DNA of 46,722 bases from CAZVFE01 sp964626405 (GTDB taxonomy: Bacteria > Bacteroidota > Bacteroidia > Cytophagales > Spirosomataceae), in contig CAZVFE010000005.1 in the NCBI GenBank assembly GCA_964626405.1, positions 1 through 46,722 of the forward strand, given 5' to 3'. The translations under genes were made by a program, and so were the position numbers. Under the pieces are notes generated by a model. It was not told the origin of the DNA, did not search any database, and saw only the letters and a list, made by a program, of their open reading frames with translations. This document shows, one piece after another, positions 1 to 9,326 of this stretch (position 1 is the stretch's first letter; each line of letters opens with the position of its first letter).

Positions 1-1570
1 CTAAGATATTTTTTAAATCTGTATAATTCCCGTTTAGGAATTTAATTGTTCCCGAGCCGTCTAAATACAATAAATCATCTACTAAATTATCCAAGAAATA
101 TCGATCGTGGGATACTAGCATCAAACAGCCTTCGAACTGCATTAAGAAATCCTCCAGGAGTTGTAAAGTGTCCAAATCCAAATCATTCGTAGGCTCATCC
201 AAGATTAAAAAATTTGGATTTTGAACCAATACTGTCATCAATTGTAATCGCTTCAATTCTCCGCCTGAAAGCTTCTCTACAGGAGCATATTGAGTTTGGG
301 TGGAAAATAAAAATTTATTTAAAAATTGAGATGGACTTAATGTTTCATTTTTTCCATAGGAAATTACTGATGCAATATTAGAAATAATATCTATGGGTCT
401 TTCACCTTCCTTAAAATCCATTGGCATCTGCGTATAATAACCAATTTTTAAGGTAGAACCTTTGTCTATATGACCCGAGTCAGGATGGATTTTTTCAGTT
501 AATAAATTCAGAAAAGTGGTTTTTCCGCAACCATTATTTCCTACAACCCCAATTCGATCTTTTCTTTTAAAAGTATAGGTGAAATTATTGATGATGGTTC
601 TTTGATCAAAGGATTTGGTCAGGCCTTCAATCTCCATGATTTTATTCCCTAATCGGGTCATGTTCATGGCTAATTCTACATCCTTATTTTCAATTTTTGT
701 TTTTGCTGTTTTTTCTAGGTCATAGAATGAATCGATTCGATATTGTGCTTTAGTTCCTCTTGCTTTAGGTTGTCTTCGCATCCAATCCAATTCTTTTCGA
801 TATAAATTCTTTGCTTTAGAAATCGTAGCATTCAATTCAGCTTCTCTTTCGGCCTTTTTCTCTAGAAAATAGGCATAATTTCCTTTATAATTAAAGATTT
901 CACCTTCGTTTAATTCTATCAATCTATTACAAACTCTATCTAAGAAATAACGGTCGTGAGAAACCATTAGAAAAGTTGTGCTTGGTGCAGATAATAATTC
1001 CTCCAGCCATTCAATTGTTTCAATATCTAAATGGTTAGTTGGTTCATCTAGGATATAAATATCCGGTTGATCAATTAAAAGTTTAGCCAAGGCTAATCTA
1101 CGTTTTTGTCCACCAGATAGTTCTTTTATTTTTTGTTCTTGTTGGGTAATACCTAGCTTATGAAGAATTTGACTTACTCTTGATTCATAATCCCAAGCAT
1201 CTAGTCTAGACATATCATCCATGGCCTGTTGCATGAGGTCAGCATCTTCTGAATTCATAGCAATTTGGTAATCATGAATGGCTTTTGCCTGAGGGATGTC
1301 TAGGGAATATAAATAATCAGAGAGTACGGTATTTTCTTCAAAAATTGGTTTTTGGGGAAGATATCCTACTTTAATATCGTTTTTTATAACAATTTCACCA
1401 TTATCAGGAATTTGTTTGCCAACCAAACATTCCATGAGGGTGGTTTTCCCAGTTCCATTTTTTCCTATCAAAGCAATTTTATCTCCTTGTTGAATACCAA
1501 GGGTGATATTTTGAAATATCCATCTTTCTCCGATATTTCTGGAGATAGAATTAGCTGAAAGTACATTCAT
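1..1570 (-). CDS. ABC-F family ATPase (Uup/EttA type), C-terminus cut by window edge
   Basis: A tandem-ATPase protein with no membrane segments. The reading frame runs from an ATG at 1570 to the left edge without a stop, so about 523 codons are present and the C-terminus is missing. The first nucleotide-binding domain has Walker A GKNGTGKTT (about residues 36-44), signature LSGGQKRR and Walker B/D-loop DEPTNHLD. The second has GNNGCGKTT, LSGGELKR and DEPTNDLD. A charged helical linker separates them, as in the ABC-F family. These proteins act on the ribosome (translation factors or antibiotic protection) rather than in transport. The missing end would show whether a Uup-like C-terminal coiled coil is present. 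It lies 97 bp downstream of tatC on the same strand. The family is certain; the subfamily is inferred. Confidence 0.9.
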   Translation of the reverse strand, partial: MNVLSANSISRNIGERWIFQNITLGIQQGDKIALIGKNGTGKTTLMECLVGKQIPDNGEIVIKNDIKVGYLPQKPIFEENTVLSDYLYSLDIPQAKAIHDYQIAMNSEDADLMQQAMDDMSRLDAWDYESRVSQILHKLGITQQEQKIKELSGGQKRRLALAKLLIDQPDIYILDEPTNHLDIETIEWLEELLSAPSTTFLMVSHDRYFLDRVCNRLIELNEGEIFNYKGNYAYFLEKKAEREAELNATISKAKNLYRKELDWMRRQPKARGTKAQYRIDSFYDLEKTAKTKIENKDVELAMNMTRLGNKIMEIEGLTKSFDQRTIINNFTYTFKRKDRIGVVGNNGCGKTTFLNLLTEKIHPDSGHIDKGSTLKIGYYTQMPMDFKEGERPIDIISNIASVISYGKNETLSPSQFLNKFLFSTQTQYAPVEKLSGGELKRLQLMTVLVQNPNFLILDEPTNDLDLDTLQLLEDFLMQFEGCLMLVSHDRYFLDNLVDDLLYLDGSGTIKFLNGNYTDLKNIL

Positions 1571-1667
1571 GGTAGTTTTATTTATTAACAATTCTTCTTC
1601 CCTCTTGATTTTATCCCAAGAATAAATTCATGGGCTAAAATATTTTCTTTTCACTTTTCACAAATTA

Positions 1668-2525
1668 TTAATTTTCTTCTTCTTCTTTGATTTTTCTTTT
1701 TTCAACTCTTCTTGAAACCCAAATGGAGATTTCATATAAACCTAATAATGGGAATGCCACTAAGATTTGGGAAATCATATCTGGTGATGGAGTAATAATT
1801 GCGGCTATGATTAAAATAACCACAAGAGCATGACGTCTATATTCTTTCATGAATTTTGGGGTTAGAATCCCAATTTGTGAAAGTACAAATGAAATCATGG
1901 GTAATTGAAAAGTTATTCCACAAGCTAGGGTTAGCATGGATAAAAGGGAAATATAATCATGAATATCAAACTGGTTTTGAATACTTGCATCCAATTTGAA
2001 ATTTGCTAGGAAATTTATTGCCATAGGGGCAACTAAAAAATATCCAAAGGCAACACCCAGGAAAAATAAGACTGAAACCCAAAATACGGATCCTCTGGCA
2101 GCTCTTATTTCTTTCTTTTTTAATCCGGGTTTAATAAATCTCCATACTTCATAAAAAGCATATGGGAACGCAAATATTAAACCAACAATGATAGATTGAG
2201 TAAGGGCCATCATGAATTGTCCAGATACTTCCCTACTTTGTAAGATAAAATCTGCTTGTTCAAAGCATAATCCATCAATATTGGTTAGAGCAGCCAATTG
2301 ACAAAGCAATTGGTTTGTAACAAAACTAGGTTTGGTAGGTCCTAGGATAATATTACCAAAAATTTCATTTCTAAAGATCCAAGCCGCAATCGTAAAAACC
2401 AAAATAGAAGCTACTGAGCGGATGATATGCCATCTCAATTCTTCTAAATGATCAATAAAAGACATTTCCTTTTCTTCGGAAGAATCTCCTATATTTTCTT
2501 CTAATTCGTCTTGATCTAAAGCCAT
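1668..2525 (-). CDS. tatC: Sec-independent protein translocase TatC
   Basis: Core membrane subunit of the twin-arginine translocase, which recognises signal peptides and exports folded proteins. The 285-residue product starts with an acidic cytoplasmic tail and then the TatC hallmark FIDHLEELRWHIIRS (about residues 23-37). Further family blocks follow: FAFPYAFYEVWRFIKPGL and, near the end, the last helices with a basic/acidic tail. The periplasmic loop after the first helix is long and contains two cysteines (LLCQ and GLCF), possibly disulfide-linked; this is inference. The gene starts 7 bp after the glyA stop, so glyA-tatC are probably cotranscribed. tatA/tatB is not in the window. Confidence 0.95.
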   Translation of the reverse strand: MALDQDELEENIGDSSEEKEMSFIDHLEELRWHIIRSVASILVFTIAAWIFRNEIFGNIILGPTKPSFVTNQLLCQLAALTNIDGLCFEQADFILQSREVSGQFMMALTQSIIVGLIFAFPYAFYEVWRFIKPGLKKKEIRAARGSVFWVSVLFFLGVAFGYFLVAPMAINFLANFKLDASIQNQFDIHDYISLLSMLTLACGITFQLPMISFVLSQIGILTPKFMKEYRRHALVVILIIAAIITPSPDMISQILVAFPLLGLYEISIWVSRRVEKRKIKEEEEN

Positions 2526-2532
2526 TTATTTT

Positions 2533-3822
2533 TTACTTAGCGTATAATGGGAAATTTTTTACCCAAGCATTTACTTCTGACTTGATGCCTGAAAGTACAG
2601 TTGGATTTTCATGATTCATTAAAGCTTTATCAATCAAATCAACGATTATACCCATTTCAGATTCCTTCATTCCTCTTGTGGTCATGGCTGCTGTTCCAAC
2701 ACGCATTCCCGAGGTTACAAAAGGAGACTTATCGTCAAATGGAACCATGTTTTTATTAATTGTTATATCAGCTTGGATTAAAGTATTTTCAGCTATTTTA
2801 CCAGTTAAGCCCTTCGGACGAAGGTCAATTAGCATTAAATGGTTATCCGTACCGCCTGAAATTATTTCATATCCTTTATTAATAAAGGCATCCGCCATAA
2901 CTTTCGCATTTTTTTGAACCTGTTCTGCATATTTTGCAAAATCTGGACTTAAAGCCTCACCGAATGCTACTGCTTTTGCTCCAATAACATGTTCTAGAGG
3001 GCCTCCTTGTGTTCCAGGGAAAACAGCACCATCTAAGCAAGCCGACATTAATTTTGTTTCACCTTTCGGAGTTTTGAATCCAAATGGATTTTCAAAATCT
3101 TGTCCCATCATGATTAAACCACCTCTTGGACCTCTTAAGGTTTTATGAGTAGTGGTAGTAACGATATGGCAATGCTGCATTGGGTTGTTCAATAGGCCCT
3201 TTGCAATAAGTGCTGACGGGTGAGAAATATCGGCTAATAAAATAGCTCCAATTTTATCTGCGATACTTCTTAATCTAGCATAATCCCAATCTCTTGAATA
3301 TGCAGAAGCACCACAAATTATCAATCTTGGTTTTTCTCTAAGAGCTGTTTCCTCAACTTTATCCCAATTGATTAAGCCAGTTTCCTTTTCTACGCCATAA
3401 AAAAATGGTTGAAAATATTTTCCTGAGAAATTCACTGGAGAACCATGAGATAAATGTCCACCATGGGATAGGTCAAATCCTAAAATTTTATCTCCAGGGT
3501 TTAAGAATGAAAGAAAAACAGCAGCATTGGCTTGAGCGCCTGAGTGAGGCTGAACATTTGCCCATGTTGCACCAAATAATTCCTTTGCTCTATCAATTGC
3601 AATATTTTCAATTACATCCACTACTTCGCAACCTCCATAATATCTTTTTCCAGGTAGACCTTCGGCATATTTATTTGTCAGAACACTTCCTTGTGCCTCC
3701 ATAACCTGAGGAGAGGTAAAGTTTTCTGAAGCAATTAATTCAATTCCATATTCCTGGCGATGTGCTTCTTGATCAATTAATGAAAAAATTTCAGTGTCTC
3801 TTTGAGAGGGGAAATTGCTCAT
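2533..3822 (-). CDS. glyA: Serine hydroxymethyltransferase
   Basis: PLP enzyme converting serine and tetrahydrofolate to glycine and 5,10-methylene-THF, the main entry to one-carbon metabolism. The 429-residue length is normal for bacterial GlyA. The start MSNFPSQRDTEIFSLIDQE and block ELIASENFTSPQVMEAQGS are typical. The PLP lysine lies in TTTTHKTLRGPRGG, and the C-terminal GMRVGTAAMTTRG block is intact. It heads a minus-strand unit with tatC and is divergent from the dsbD-like gene across a 106-bp AT-rich gap. A TAATTTTG box at 3858-3865 could be its -7 element. folA, folK and purN in this window use or make the same cofactor pool but are not linked to it. Confidence 0.97.
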   Translation of the reverse strand: MSNFPSQRDTEIFSLIDQEAHRQEYGIELIASENFTSPQVMEAQGSVLTNKYAEGLPGKRYYGGCEVVDVIENIAIDRAKELFGATWANVQPHSGAQANAAVFLSFLNPGDKILGFDLSHGGHLSHGSPVNFSGKYFQPFFYGVEKETGLINWDKVEETALREKPRLIICGASAYSRDWDYARLRSIADKIGAILLADISHPSALIAKGLLNNPMQHCHIVTTTTHKTLRGPRGGLIMMGQDFENPFGFKTPKGETKLMSACLDGAVFPGTQGGPLEHVIGAKAVAFGEALSPDFAKYAEQVQKNAKVMADAFINKGYEIISGGTDNHLMLIDLRPKGLTGKIAENTLIQADITINKNMVPFDDKSPFVTSGMRVGTAAMTTRGMKESEMGIIVDLIDKALMNHENPTVLSGIKSEVNAWVKNFPLYAK

Positions 3823-3857
3823 ATCAGATAGTTTTTATTTTTAAATTTTACGATTCG

Positions 3858-3865
3858 CAAAATTA
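3858..3865 (-). promoter_or_regulatory. glyA: Possible -7 box of glyA
   Basis: On the minus strand this reads TAATTTTG, an exact match to the Bacteroidota -7 consensus TAnnTTTG, 35 nt before the glyA ATG. I see no clear TTTG at the expected -33 position, so this is a weak call. Confidence 0.3.
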
Positions 3866-3928
3866 CAACATATATTTTTAATTACTTAAATTTACTGTAA
3901 ATTGAAATAAAAAAAAATAAAAAAAATA

Positions 3929-6019
3929 ATGAAATCCGCATTTAAATCATTTCTGAAGAGTTTTGGAGTATTATCATTTTTATTGATTTCTCAATTTGTT
4001 ATAGGACAAACAGTCAATCCAGCTAAATGGAGCTGGGAACTTGTCCCCAAAAATCCCCAAGTGGGCGATTTTGTAGAAATAGTTTTCAAGGTAAAAATTG
4101 AGGATGATTGGTATTTATATTCTTCGGATTTTGATCCAGAATTAGGTCCAGTCGTTACAACCGTAAATTTTGAAAAAGATCCTTCCTTTTCTTTAAATGG
4201 CCAATTGAAAGCTATAAAACCAAGTAGTAAATACGACGAGGAAATTTGGGGTGGAACCTATACCTATTTTAAACATGAGGCTCATTTTAGGCAAAAAATA
4301 AAGATTCTTTCAAAAGATTTAAAGATTAAAGGGTCTTATGATTCCCAGTCATGCTCGAATGTTACTGGACTTTGTGTTCCTGTTCGTGGGAACTTTGAAA
4401 TTGTAAAGGAATTGAAGGAAGTGAATAGTGAAGAGGGAATAGGGAAGAGTGAAGACTTGGGTGGAGTGAATAGTGAAGAGGGAATAGGGAAGAGTGAAGA
4501 CTTGGCTGGGGTGAAGAGTGAAGAGGGAATAGGGAATAGTGAAGAGGGAAAAGTGAAGAGTGAAGACTTGAGTGGGGTGAATAGTGAAGAGGGTGAGGAA
4601 TCATTATTCATGTTCTTTTTTATCGCCTTGGGTGCAGGATTTTTAGCATTGTTAACTCCTTGTGTATATCCATTAATTCCTATGACGGTTAGTTTCTTTA
4701 CCAAGCAATCAGGTGGGAAATCATTGGCCTTTATTTATGGAGGATTTATTGTCTTGATTTATGTGTTTTTTGGAACATTGATGGCATTTTTTGCGGGAGC
4801 AAGTTTTGCTAATTTCCTAAGTACGCATTGGATTCCAAATATGTTATTTTTTGTCATATTTATTTTATTCGGAATTTCATTCTTAGGAGCTTTTGAAATT
4901 GTACTTCCCTCCAATTTTGTCAATAAGGTAGATGCTAAATCTGACCGTGGGGGATTAATAGGTGTCTTTTTTATGGCCTTTACCTTGGTATTGGTATCTT
5001 TTTCTTGTACCGGTCCTTTGGCAGGATCCATATTAATTGCAGCCTCACAGGGTGCATTTTTGAAACCAATTATTGGAATGTTGGGCTTTAGTTTAGCCTT
5101 CGCAATTCCATTTACATTATTTGCAATTTTCCCTAATTTCCTTAATTCTATTCCAAAATCTGGTGGCTGGATGAATGAAGTAAAAGTAGTCCTTGGTTTC
5201 CTGGAAATAGCTTTAGCTTTCAAGTTTTTAAGTGTAGCAGACCAGGTATACCATTGGGGAATTTTGGATAGAGAGGTTTATTTAGCTATTTGGATTGCTG
5301 TATTTATTGCAATTACCCTTTATTTATTTGGTAAGATTCGAATGCCTCATGATGGTGCTGCTAAAAATTTAACGGTAACCAAGGTTTTATTGGGACTTAT
5401 TTCTTTAACTTTTGTGATTTACATGATTCCAGGTATGTTTGGAGCTCCTTTGAAAGGGCTTTCTGGTTGGTTGCCACCTATTGATAGTCAAGATTTTAGA
5501 ATTGGAGCTGGCAATTCTTCCGTTTCCACAGAATCAAAGAGGAATGTAAAATATGGAGATTTCTTAAAATTGCCTTATGGAATTGAGGGTTTCTTTGATT
5601 ATAATGAGGCAAAAGCTTATGCTGAGAAAGTTGGAAAGCCTATGTTTATAGATTTTACTGGTCATGGTTGTGTGAATTGTAGAAAAATGGAAGAATATGT
5701 TTGGTCAGATTCAAGAGTTTTAGACATACTAAAAAATGATTTTGTCGTTTTAGCATTATATTCAGACGATAAGACTGAATTGCCAGAAAATGAATGGTAT
5801 GTATCGAAGGTAGATGGACAAGTTAAAAAGACCATTGGAGATCAGAATTTAGATTTTCAAATTGATCGTTTTAATGCCAATGCCCAACCACATTATGTAT
5901 TATTAGATCCACGACATGAATTGGATGGACCTATGGAGAAGCCAGTAGCATTTGATACAAATATTGAATCATTCATTTTGTTTTTAGAAAAAGGAAAGAA
6001 AAAATATCAATCTAATTAA
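3929..6019 (+). CDS. DsbD-like transmembrane thiol-disulfide interchange protein with repeat linker
   Basis: Carries reducing power from cytoplasmic thioredoxin across the inner membrane to periplasmic thiol proteins. A signal peptide (about residues 1-26, ending VIGQ) precedes an N-terminal immunoglobulin-like domain of the DsbD/DsbC type (to about 160). A charged repeat-built linker (about 165-223) comes next, then a membrane domain of about eight helices with TPCVYPLIP (Cys245) and SFSCTGP (Cys360), the redox pair. The C-terminal thioredoxin-like domain has CVNC (Cys581 and Cys584) within FTGHGCVNCRKMEE. All expected catalytic cysteines of the membrane and C-terminal domains are present. 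The linker is encoded by a heptanucleotide tandem array that keeps the frame open. The next gene starts 2 bp after the stop. Confidence 0.93.
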   Translation: MKSAFKSFLKSFGVLSFLLISQFVIGQTVNPAKWSWELVPKNPQVGDFVEIVFKVKIEDDWYLYSSDFDPELGPVVTTVNFEKDPSFSLNGQLKAIKPSSKYDEEIWGGTYTYFKHEAHFRQKIKILSKDLKIKGSYDSQSCSNVTGLCVPVRGNFEIVKELKEVNSEEGIGKSEDLGGVNSEEGIGKSEDLAGVKSEEGIGNSEEGKVKSEDLSGVNSEEGEESLFMFFFIALGAGFLALLTPCVYPLIPMTVSFFTKQSGGKSLAFIYGGFIVLIYVFFGTLMAFFAGASFANFLSTHWIPNMLFFVIFILFGISFLGAFEIVLPSNFVNKVDAKSDRGGLIGVFFMAFTLVLVSFSCTGPLAGSILIAASQGAFLKPIIGMLGFSLAFAIPFTLFAIFPNFLNSIPKSGGWMNEVKVVLGFLEIALAFKFLSVADQVYHWGILDREVYLAIWIAVFIAITLYLFGKIRMPHDGAAKNLTVTKVLLGLISLTFVIYMIPGMFGAPLKGLSGWLPPIDSQDFRIGAGNSSVSTESKRNVKYGDFLKLPYGIEGFFDYNEAKAYAEKVGKPMFIDFTGHGCVNCRKMEEYVWSDSRVLDILKNDFVVLALYSDDKTELPENEWYVSKVDGQVKKTIGDQNLDFQIDRFNANAQPHYVLLDPRHELDGPMEKPVAFDTNIESFILFLEKGKKKYQSN
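4421..4597 (+). repeat. In-frame heptanucleotide tandem repeat inside the dsbD-like gene
   Basis: The DNA is built from heptamers of the form G(T/G)GAA(T/G)A, arranged in higher-order units that each end in a 10-nt spacer such as CTTGGGTGGA. Unit 1 is 4421-4465 (5 heptamers plus spacer, 45 nt), unit 2 is 4466-4510 (the same), unit 3 is 4511-4576 (8 heptamers plus spacer, 66 nt), and a partial unit starts at 4577. Unit 3 is longer by exactly 21 nt, three heptamers, which keeps the reading frame. The protein is a low-complexity SEEGIGKSEDL-type linker. The opposite strand is also open here, which produces spurious ORFs. Confidence 0.95.
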
Positions 6020-6021
6020 TA

Positions 6022-6483
6022 ATGGAACATTGGGAGGCATATATTGCAATAATTTTAACCTCAGGAATAAAATTTATTGCAGGCCCTCTATTAGGTTATT
6101 CCTTTAAATTGAGTTTTTTGGAGACAGTTCTAACAACCTGGATAGGGATGATGACCTCAGTTATATTATTTGTGGGAATTGGTAAATTAATAAGAGGAAT
6201 TTATTTTAAAATTTTCAAGGAAAACAAAAAAGCCAATTTCAGTAAAAGAACAAAATTAGCAATCAATATTTGGAGGAAATTTGGTGTAAAGGGTATTGCT
6301 ATTCTTACCCCAGTTCTATTTTCACCAATCGGAGGAAGTTTACTTTGTATGTCTTTTAAAGTACCTTTCCTCCGAATTTTGTTTTTTATGGCAGTCGCCG
6401 GAATAATATGGGCGATAGTTATAACGGGAATTATTTATTCTATTGATGAAGCAAGAATTATTCTACGTTCGTGGAGTCATTAA
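6022..6483 (+). CDS. Small multi-pass membrane protein, Sm_multidrug_ex-like
   Basis: A 153-residue protein with about four hydrophobic segments: near residues 5-25, 35-58, a central pair around 92-115, and 118-145. A basic loop KIFKENKKANFSKRTK lies between the second and third. The glycine/proline-rich TPVLFSPIGGSLL block resembles the small multi-drug export family (PF06695), a poorly characterised group with DedA-like glycine/proline motifs. No transport function should be assumed. It starts 2 bp after the dsbD-like stop, so the two are probably cotranscribed. Its last 26 bp overlap the 3' end of the convergent lipoprotein gene. Confidence 0.6.
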   Translation: MEHWEAYIAIILTSGIKFIAGPLLGYSFKLSFLETVLTTWIGMMTSVILFVGIGKLIRGIYFKIFKENKKANFSKRTKLAINIWRKFGVKGIAILTPVLFSPIGGSLLCMSFKVPFLRILFFMAVAGIIWAIVITGIIYSIDEARIILRSWSH

Positions 6484-6700
6484 ATAGAATATCTCTGATT
6501 TCATTCGCTTTAGCTCCTAATTCAGGTTTTGAATCATACGTATTTTTAGACTGAGCAGCTGCGCTATCTGGATGTACACCATAAACATATTCATTTCCTT
6601 CGTTTACATCCTTTTGTTTAATTGTATTATTTTTTTGATAATCACAAGATACAATACTTAGGGAAACAGCAACAAATGCTAAAGTTTTAAATAATTTCAT
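6458..6700 (-). CDS. Small hypothetical lipoprotein
   Basis: An 80-residue protein with a lipoprotein signal: MKLFKTLAF, a hydrophobic stretch, then the lipobox SIVSC with Cys19 as the lipidated residue. The mature part is hydrophilic (YQKNNTIKQKDVNEGNEYVYG and onward) with no recognised domain. It overlaps the end of the convergent membrane-protein gene by 26 bp. It sits 41 bp downstream of the oligoendopeptidase gene's stop codon side, on the opposite end from that gene's promoter, so it is not an obvious operon partner. Function unknown. Confidence 0.65.
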   Translation of the reverse strand: MKLFKTLAFVAVSLSIVSCDYQKNNTIKQKDVNEGNEYVYGVHPDSAAAQSKNTYDSKPELGAKANEIRDILFNDSTNVE

Positions 6701-6741
6701 TTTAATGTATTTAAATTTTCCACAAAAATAATCCTTAAATT

Positions 6742-8466
6742 TTAATTTTCCTCAATCTCTTTAATTTTTTCTAAAAGGAAAATAATTAATTCCTGAATAT
6801 ATTCTTTACTAAAATTGAATTCTATACCAGCTGTTTTATAAATCTCATGGATTGGAACCGTATAACCCAAGGATAAAGCATTTAAATAATCATCTAATGC
6901 TTTTTTAGGGTTTTGGCAATAGTTTCTCCAAACCGCAATGGCTCCTAATTGCGCCATTCCATATTCAATATAATAAAACGGTACCTCATATAAATGAAGC
7001 TGTTTTTGCCAAATATATTCTTTATTTAATTCCAAACCCGACCAATCTGTTATGTTATCAGAAAATCTATCTGTAATTTCTAACCATTTAGATTTTCTTT
7101 CTTCAATTGTATGTTCGGGATTTTCATATATCCAATGTTGGAATGCATCAATAGTTGCTACCCAAGGTAAAGTTTCCAGAATATCTTCCAAATGTTTTAA
7201 TTTGGCTCTTTTTTCATCTTCCTTAGATTCAAAATAAATATCCCAATTATCCATGGAAATTAATTCCATACTCATTGAGGCCAGTTCGGCTACTTCTGAC
7301 GTGATATTCCTGAAAGCATTTAATGGTAAATCCTTGGTTAAAATAGAATGTACTGCATGCCCCCCTTCGTGCAATAAGGTAACCATATCTCGAACTTGTC
7401 CTGCCGCATTCATGAAAATAAATGGAAATCCAGACTCCTCCAATGGATAATTATAACCACCAGGATTTTTTCCCTTTCTAGAATCCAAATCAAAACGATT
7501 TTGTTTTTTCATTTCAATTAAACAATCTCCTAAAAAAGGATCCATATTTGTGAAAACCTGGATAGTTTTTTCCAATAATTCTTCTCCAGTTTTAAATGGT
7601 TTTAAAGCACCTTTTCCTTCTATATCAACACTTTTATCCCAAGGTTTAAGTTGATCCAAACCAAGCTTCTCTTTTCTTTTTCCTGCTTTATTATTTAATA
7701 TGGGAACAAAAGTTTCGGCAACCGCCTCGTGAAAATCAAAACAGTCTTGGGGAGAATAATCAAATCGACCTAAGCTTGCAAAGGAATAATCTCTGAAATT
7801 TTCAAATCCAGCATTTTGGGCAACTTCATGACGAATTTTGATTAATTTATTGAATAGTTCATCTAATTCATCAATTTTAGATAATCTTTGTTCTGCAATT
7901 TTATGGTAAACTTCTTCTCTTTTTTTTCTATCCGTTGATTCAAAATAAGAAGAAGCTTGTTGAAGGGTTTTTTCTTCTCCGTCAATTTCCACCATTAATC
8001 CACCAGTAATTCCTCCATATTCTGTTTGAAGATTTTGTAATTCAATGCTTAAAGGTATATTTTCCTCTCTAAAAATTTCAATAGCCTTTTTTATTCCTCT
8101 TATCATAATTCCATACCCATTTTCTGGTAATTCCTTATGGAATGAATTTTCTATTGTCTTTTTATTCCACTCATCTTCATAAACGGATGCATTTGGCATA
8201 ATTTGCGTTACAAATTCCTCATACGATTTCTTTAAATCTGTATTTTGGTTATCGCAAGACATCTTTATATATCTCCAAGCAAAGTTTTCGGAAAGATAAC
8301 TTTCTAATTCAGATCGATTCAAACAGAATTCTTCCAAATCCTTTAAAGATTTAATGGTGAATTCGCTTAATTTCTTAAAATAGGGTTCTACGGAATCCCA
8401 AGTAGAAAGTTCAAAATGGTTGGGTAAAAACCTTCTTTCTTTTATATTTACAGTAACTTTTCTCAT
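6742..8466 (-). CDS. M3 family oligoendopeptidase (PepF-like)
   Basis: Zinc metallopeptidase that cuts short peptides in the cytoplasm. The 574-residue product has the HExxH motif as HEGGH (His366, Glu367, His370), with the third ligand region downstream at NITSEVAELASMSMEL. It also has the PepF-type C-terminal block FYYIEYGMAQLGAIAVW. Length fits the M3 family. It is divergent from the aldo/keto reductase with only 32 bp between start codons, so the promoters must overlap each other or extend into the coding sequences. Confidence 0.92.
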   Translation of the reverse strand: MRKVTVNIKERRFLPNHFELSTWDSVEPYFKKLSEFTIKSLKDLEEFCLNRSELESYLSENFAWRYIKMSCDNQNTDLKKSYEEFVTQIMPNASVYEDEWNKKTIENSFHKELPENGYGIMIRGIKKAIEIFREENIPLSIELQNLQTEYGGITGGLMVEIDGEEKTLQQASSYFESTDRKKREEVYHKIAEQRLSKIDELDELFNKLIKIRHEVAQNAGFENFRDYSFASLGRFDYSPQDCFDFHEAVAETFVPILNNKAGKRKEKLGLDQLKPWDKSVDIEGKGALKPFKTGEELLEKTIQVFTNMDPFLGDCLIEMKKQNRFDLDSRKGKNPGGYNYPLEESGFPFIFMNAAGQVRDMVTLLHEGGHAVHSILTKDLPLNAFRNITSEVAELASMSMELISMDNWDIYFESKEDEKRAKLKHLEDILETLPWVATIDAFQHWIYENPEHTIEERKSKWLEITDRFSDNITDWSGLELNKEYIWQKQLHLYEVPFYYIEYGMAQLGAIAVWRNYCQNPKKALDDYLNALSLGYTVPIHEIYKTAGIEFNFSKEYIQELIIFLLEKIKEIEEN

Positions 8467-8498
8467 ATTGGATATTTATTTTACAAATTTAAAAGAAT

Positions 8499-9326
8499 AT
8501 GCTTCAAATCCCATCCAAAAAACTGAATAATGGAGTAGAAATGCCTCAAATTGGTTTAGGGCTTTATGCTCCAAAACAAAAATCTGAAATTAGACAAGCA
8601 GTTAAAGATGCTCTTGAATTAGGTTATAGGCATTTGGATTCTGCAGCAATTTATGCAAACGAGGATGAAGTAGGTTTTGGTATTAAGGATTCTGGTGTAA
8701 ATAGGAAGGAAATATTTATCACTTCTAAGGTTTGGATGGATGATATGGGTTATGATAATACTTTAAGAGCTTTTGAAAGAACTTTGAAGGATTTACAACT
8801 AGAATATTTGGATTTATACTTAATTCATTGGCCAAAAAATAATCATAGGAAAGAGACTTGGAAGGCGATGGAATACCTATATGAACAAAAATTAGTTCGA
8901 GCAATTGGCGTTTCCAATTTTTATCAAAGACATTTAAATGAAATATTTTCAGTTGCCAATATTATTCCTGCAATAAATCAATTTGAATTTACCCCTTTTT
9001 GCTATTTGCCAGAGGAATTTGAATTTAATCTGAAACATGGAATCCAAGTGGAGGCCTATTCCCCTGTTGTGAGAGGAGAAAAAAAAGATCATCCTCTTTT
9101 AAATCAACTTGCTAAAAAGTATCAAAAAACTACCTATCAAATTTTAATTCGTTGGGTAATTCAGATGGGAACAATCACCATTCCAAAGTCGGTTAATAAA
9201 TCTCGAATGTTGGAGAATACCCAGGTATTTGATTTTGAATTTAATCAGAATGAAATGGAAGATTTATCTAAACTTTACGATAATACGCGTATGGCTTGGG
9301 ATCCTAGGAGTTCAGATTGGGATTAA
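8499..9326 (+). CDS. Aldo/keto reductase
   Basis: NADPH-dependent oxidoreductase of the AKR superfamily, similar to 2,5-diketo-gluconate reductase-type members. The catalytic tetrad is complete: Asp47, Tyr52, Lys77 and His110 (in LIHWP). The cofactor-binding block TIPKSVNKSRMLENTQVFDFE is near the C-terminus. The 275-residue length is normal. Substrate cannot be deduced. Its stop overlaps the stop of the convergent reductase gene by 4 bp (9323-9326). Confidence 0.93.
   Translation: MLQIPSKKLNNGVEMPQIGLGLYAPKQKSEIRQAVKDALELGYRHLDSAAIYANEDEVGFGIKDSGVNRKEIFITSKVWMDDMGYDNTLRAFERTLKDLQLEYLDLYLIHWPKNNHRKETWKAMEYLYEQKLVRAIGVSNFYQRHLNEIFSVANIIPAINQFEFTPFCYLPEEFEFNLKHGIQVEAYSPVVRGEKKDHPLLNQLAKKYQKTTYQILIRWVIQMGTITIPKSVNKSRMLENTQVFDFEFNQNEMEDLSKLYDNTRMAWDPRSSDWD

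Noticed and set aside
1..1570. ABC-F gene as exporter for the double-glycine peptides
   Set aside because: It has two ATPase domains but no membrane segments and no C39 peptidase domain, and it lies 18 kb away.
4336..4704. Two long minus-strand frames opposite the dsbD-like gene
   Set aside because: They exist because the heptamer repeat is free of stops in several frames; they lack any domain and overlap a clear gene.
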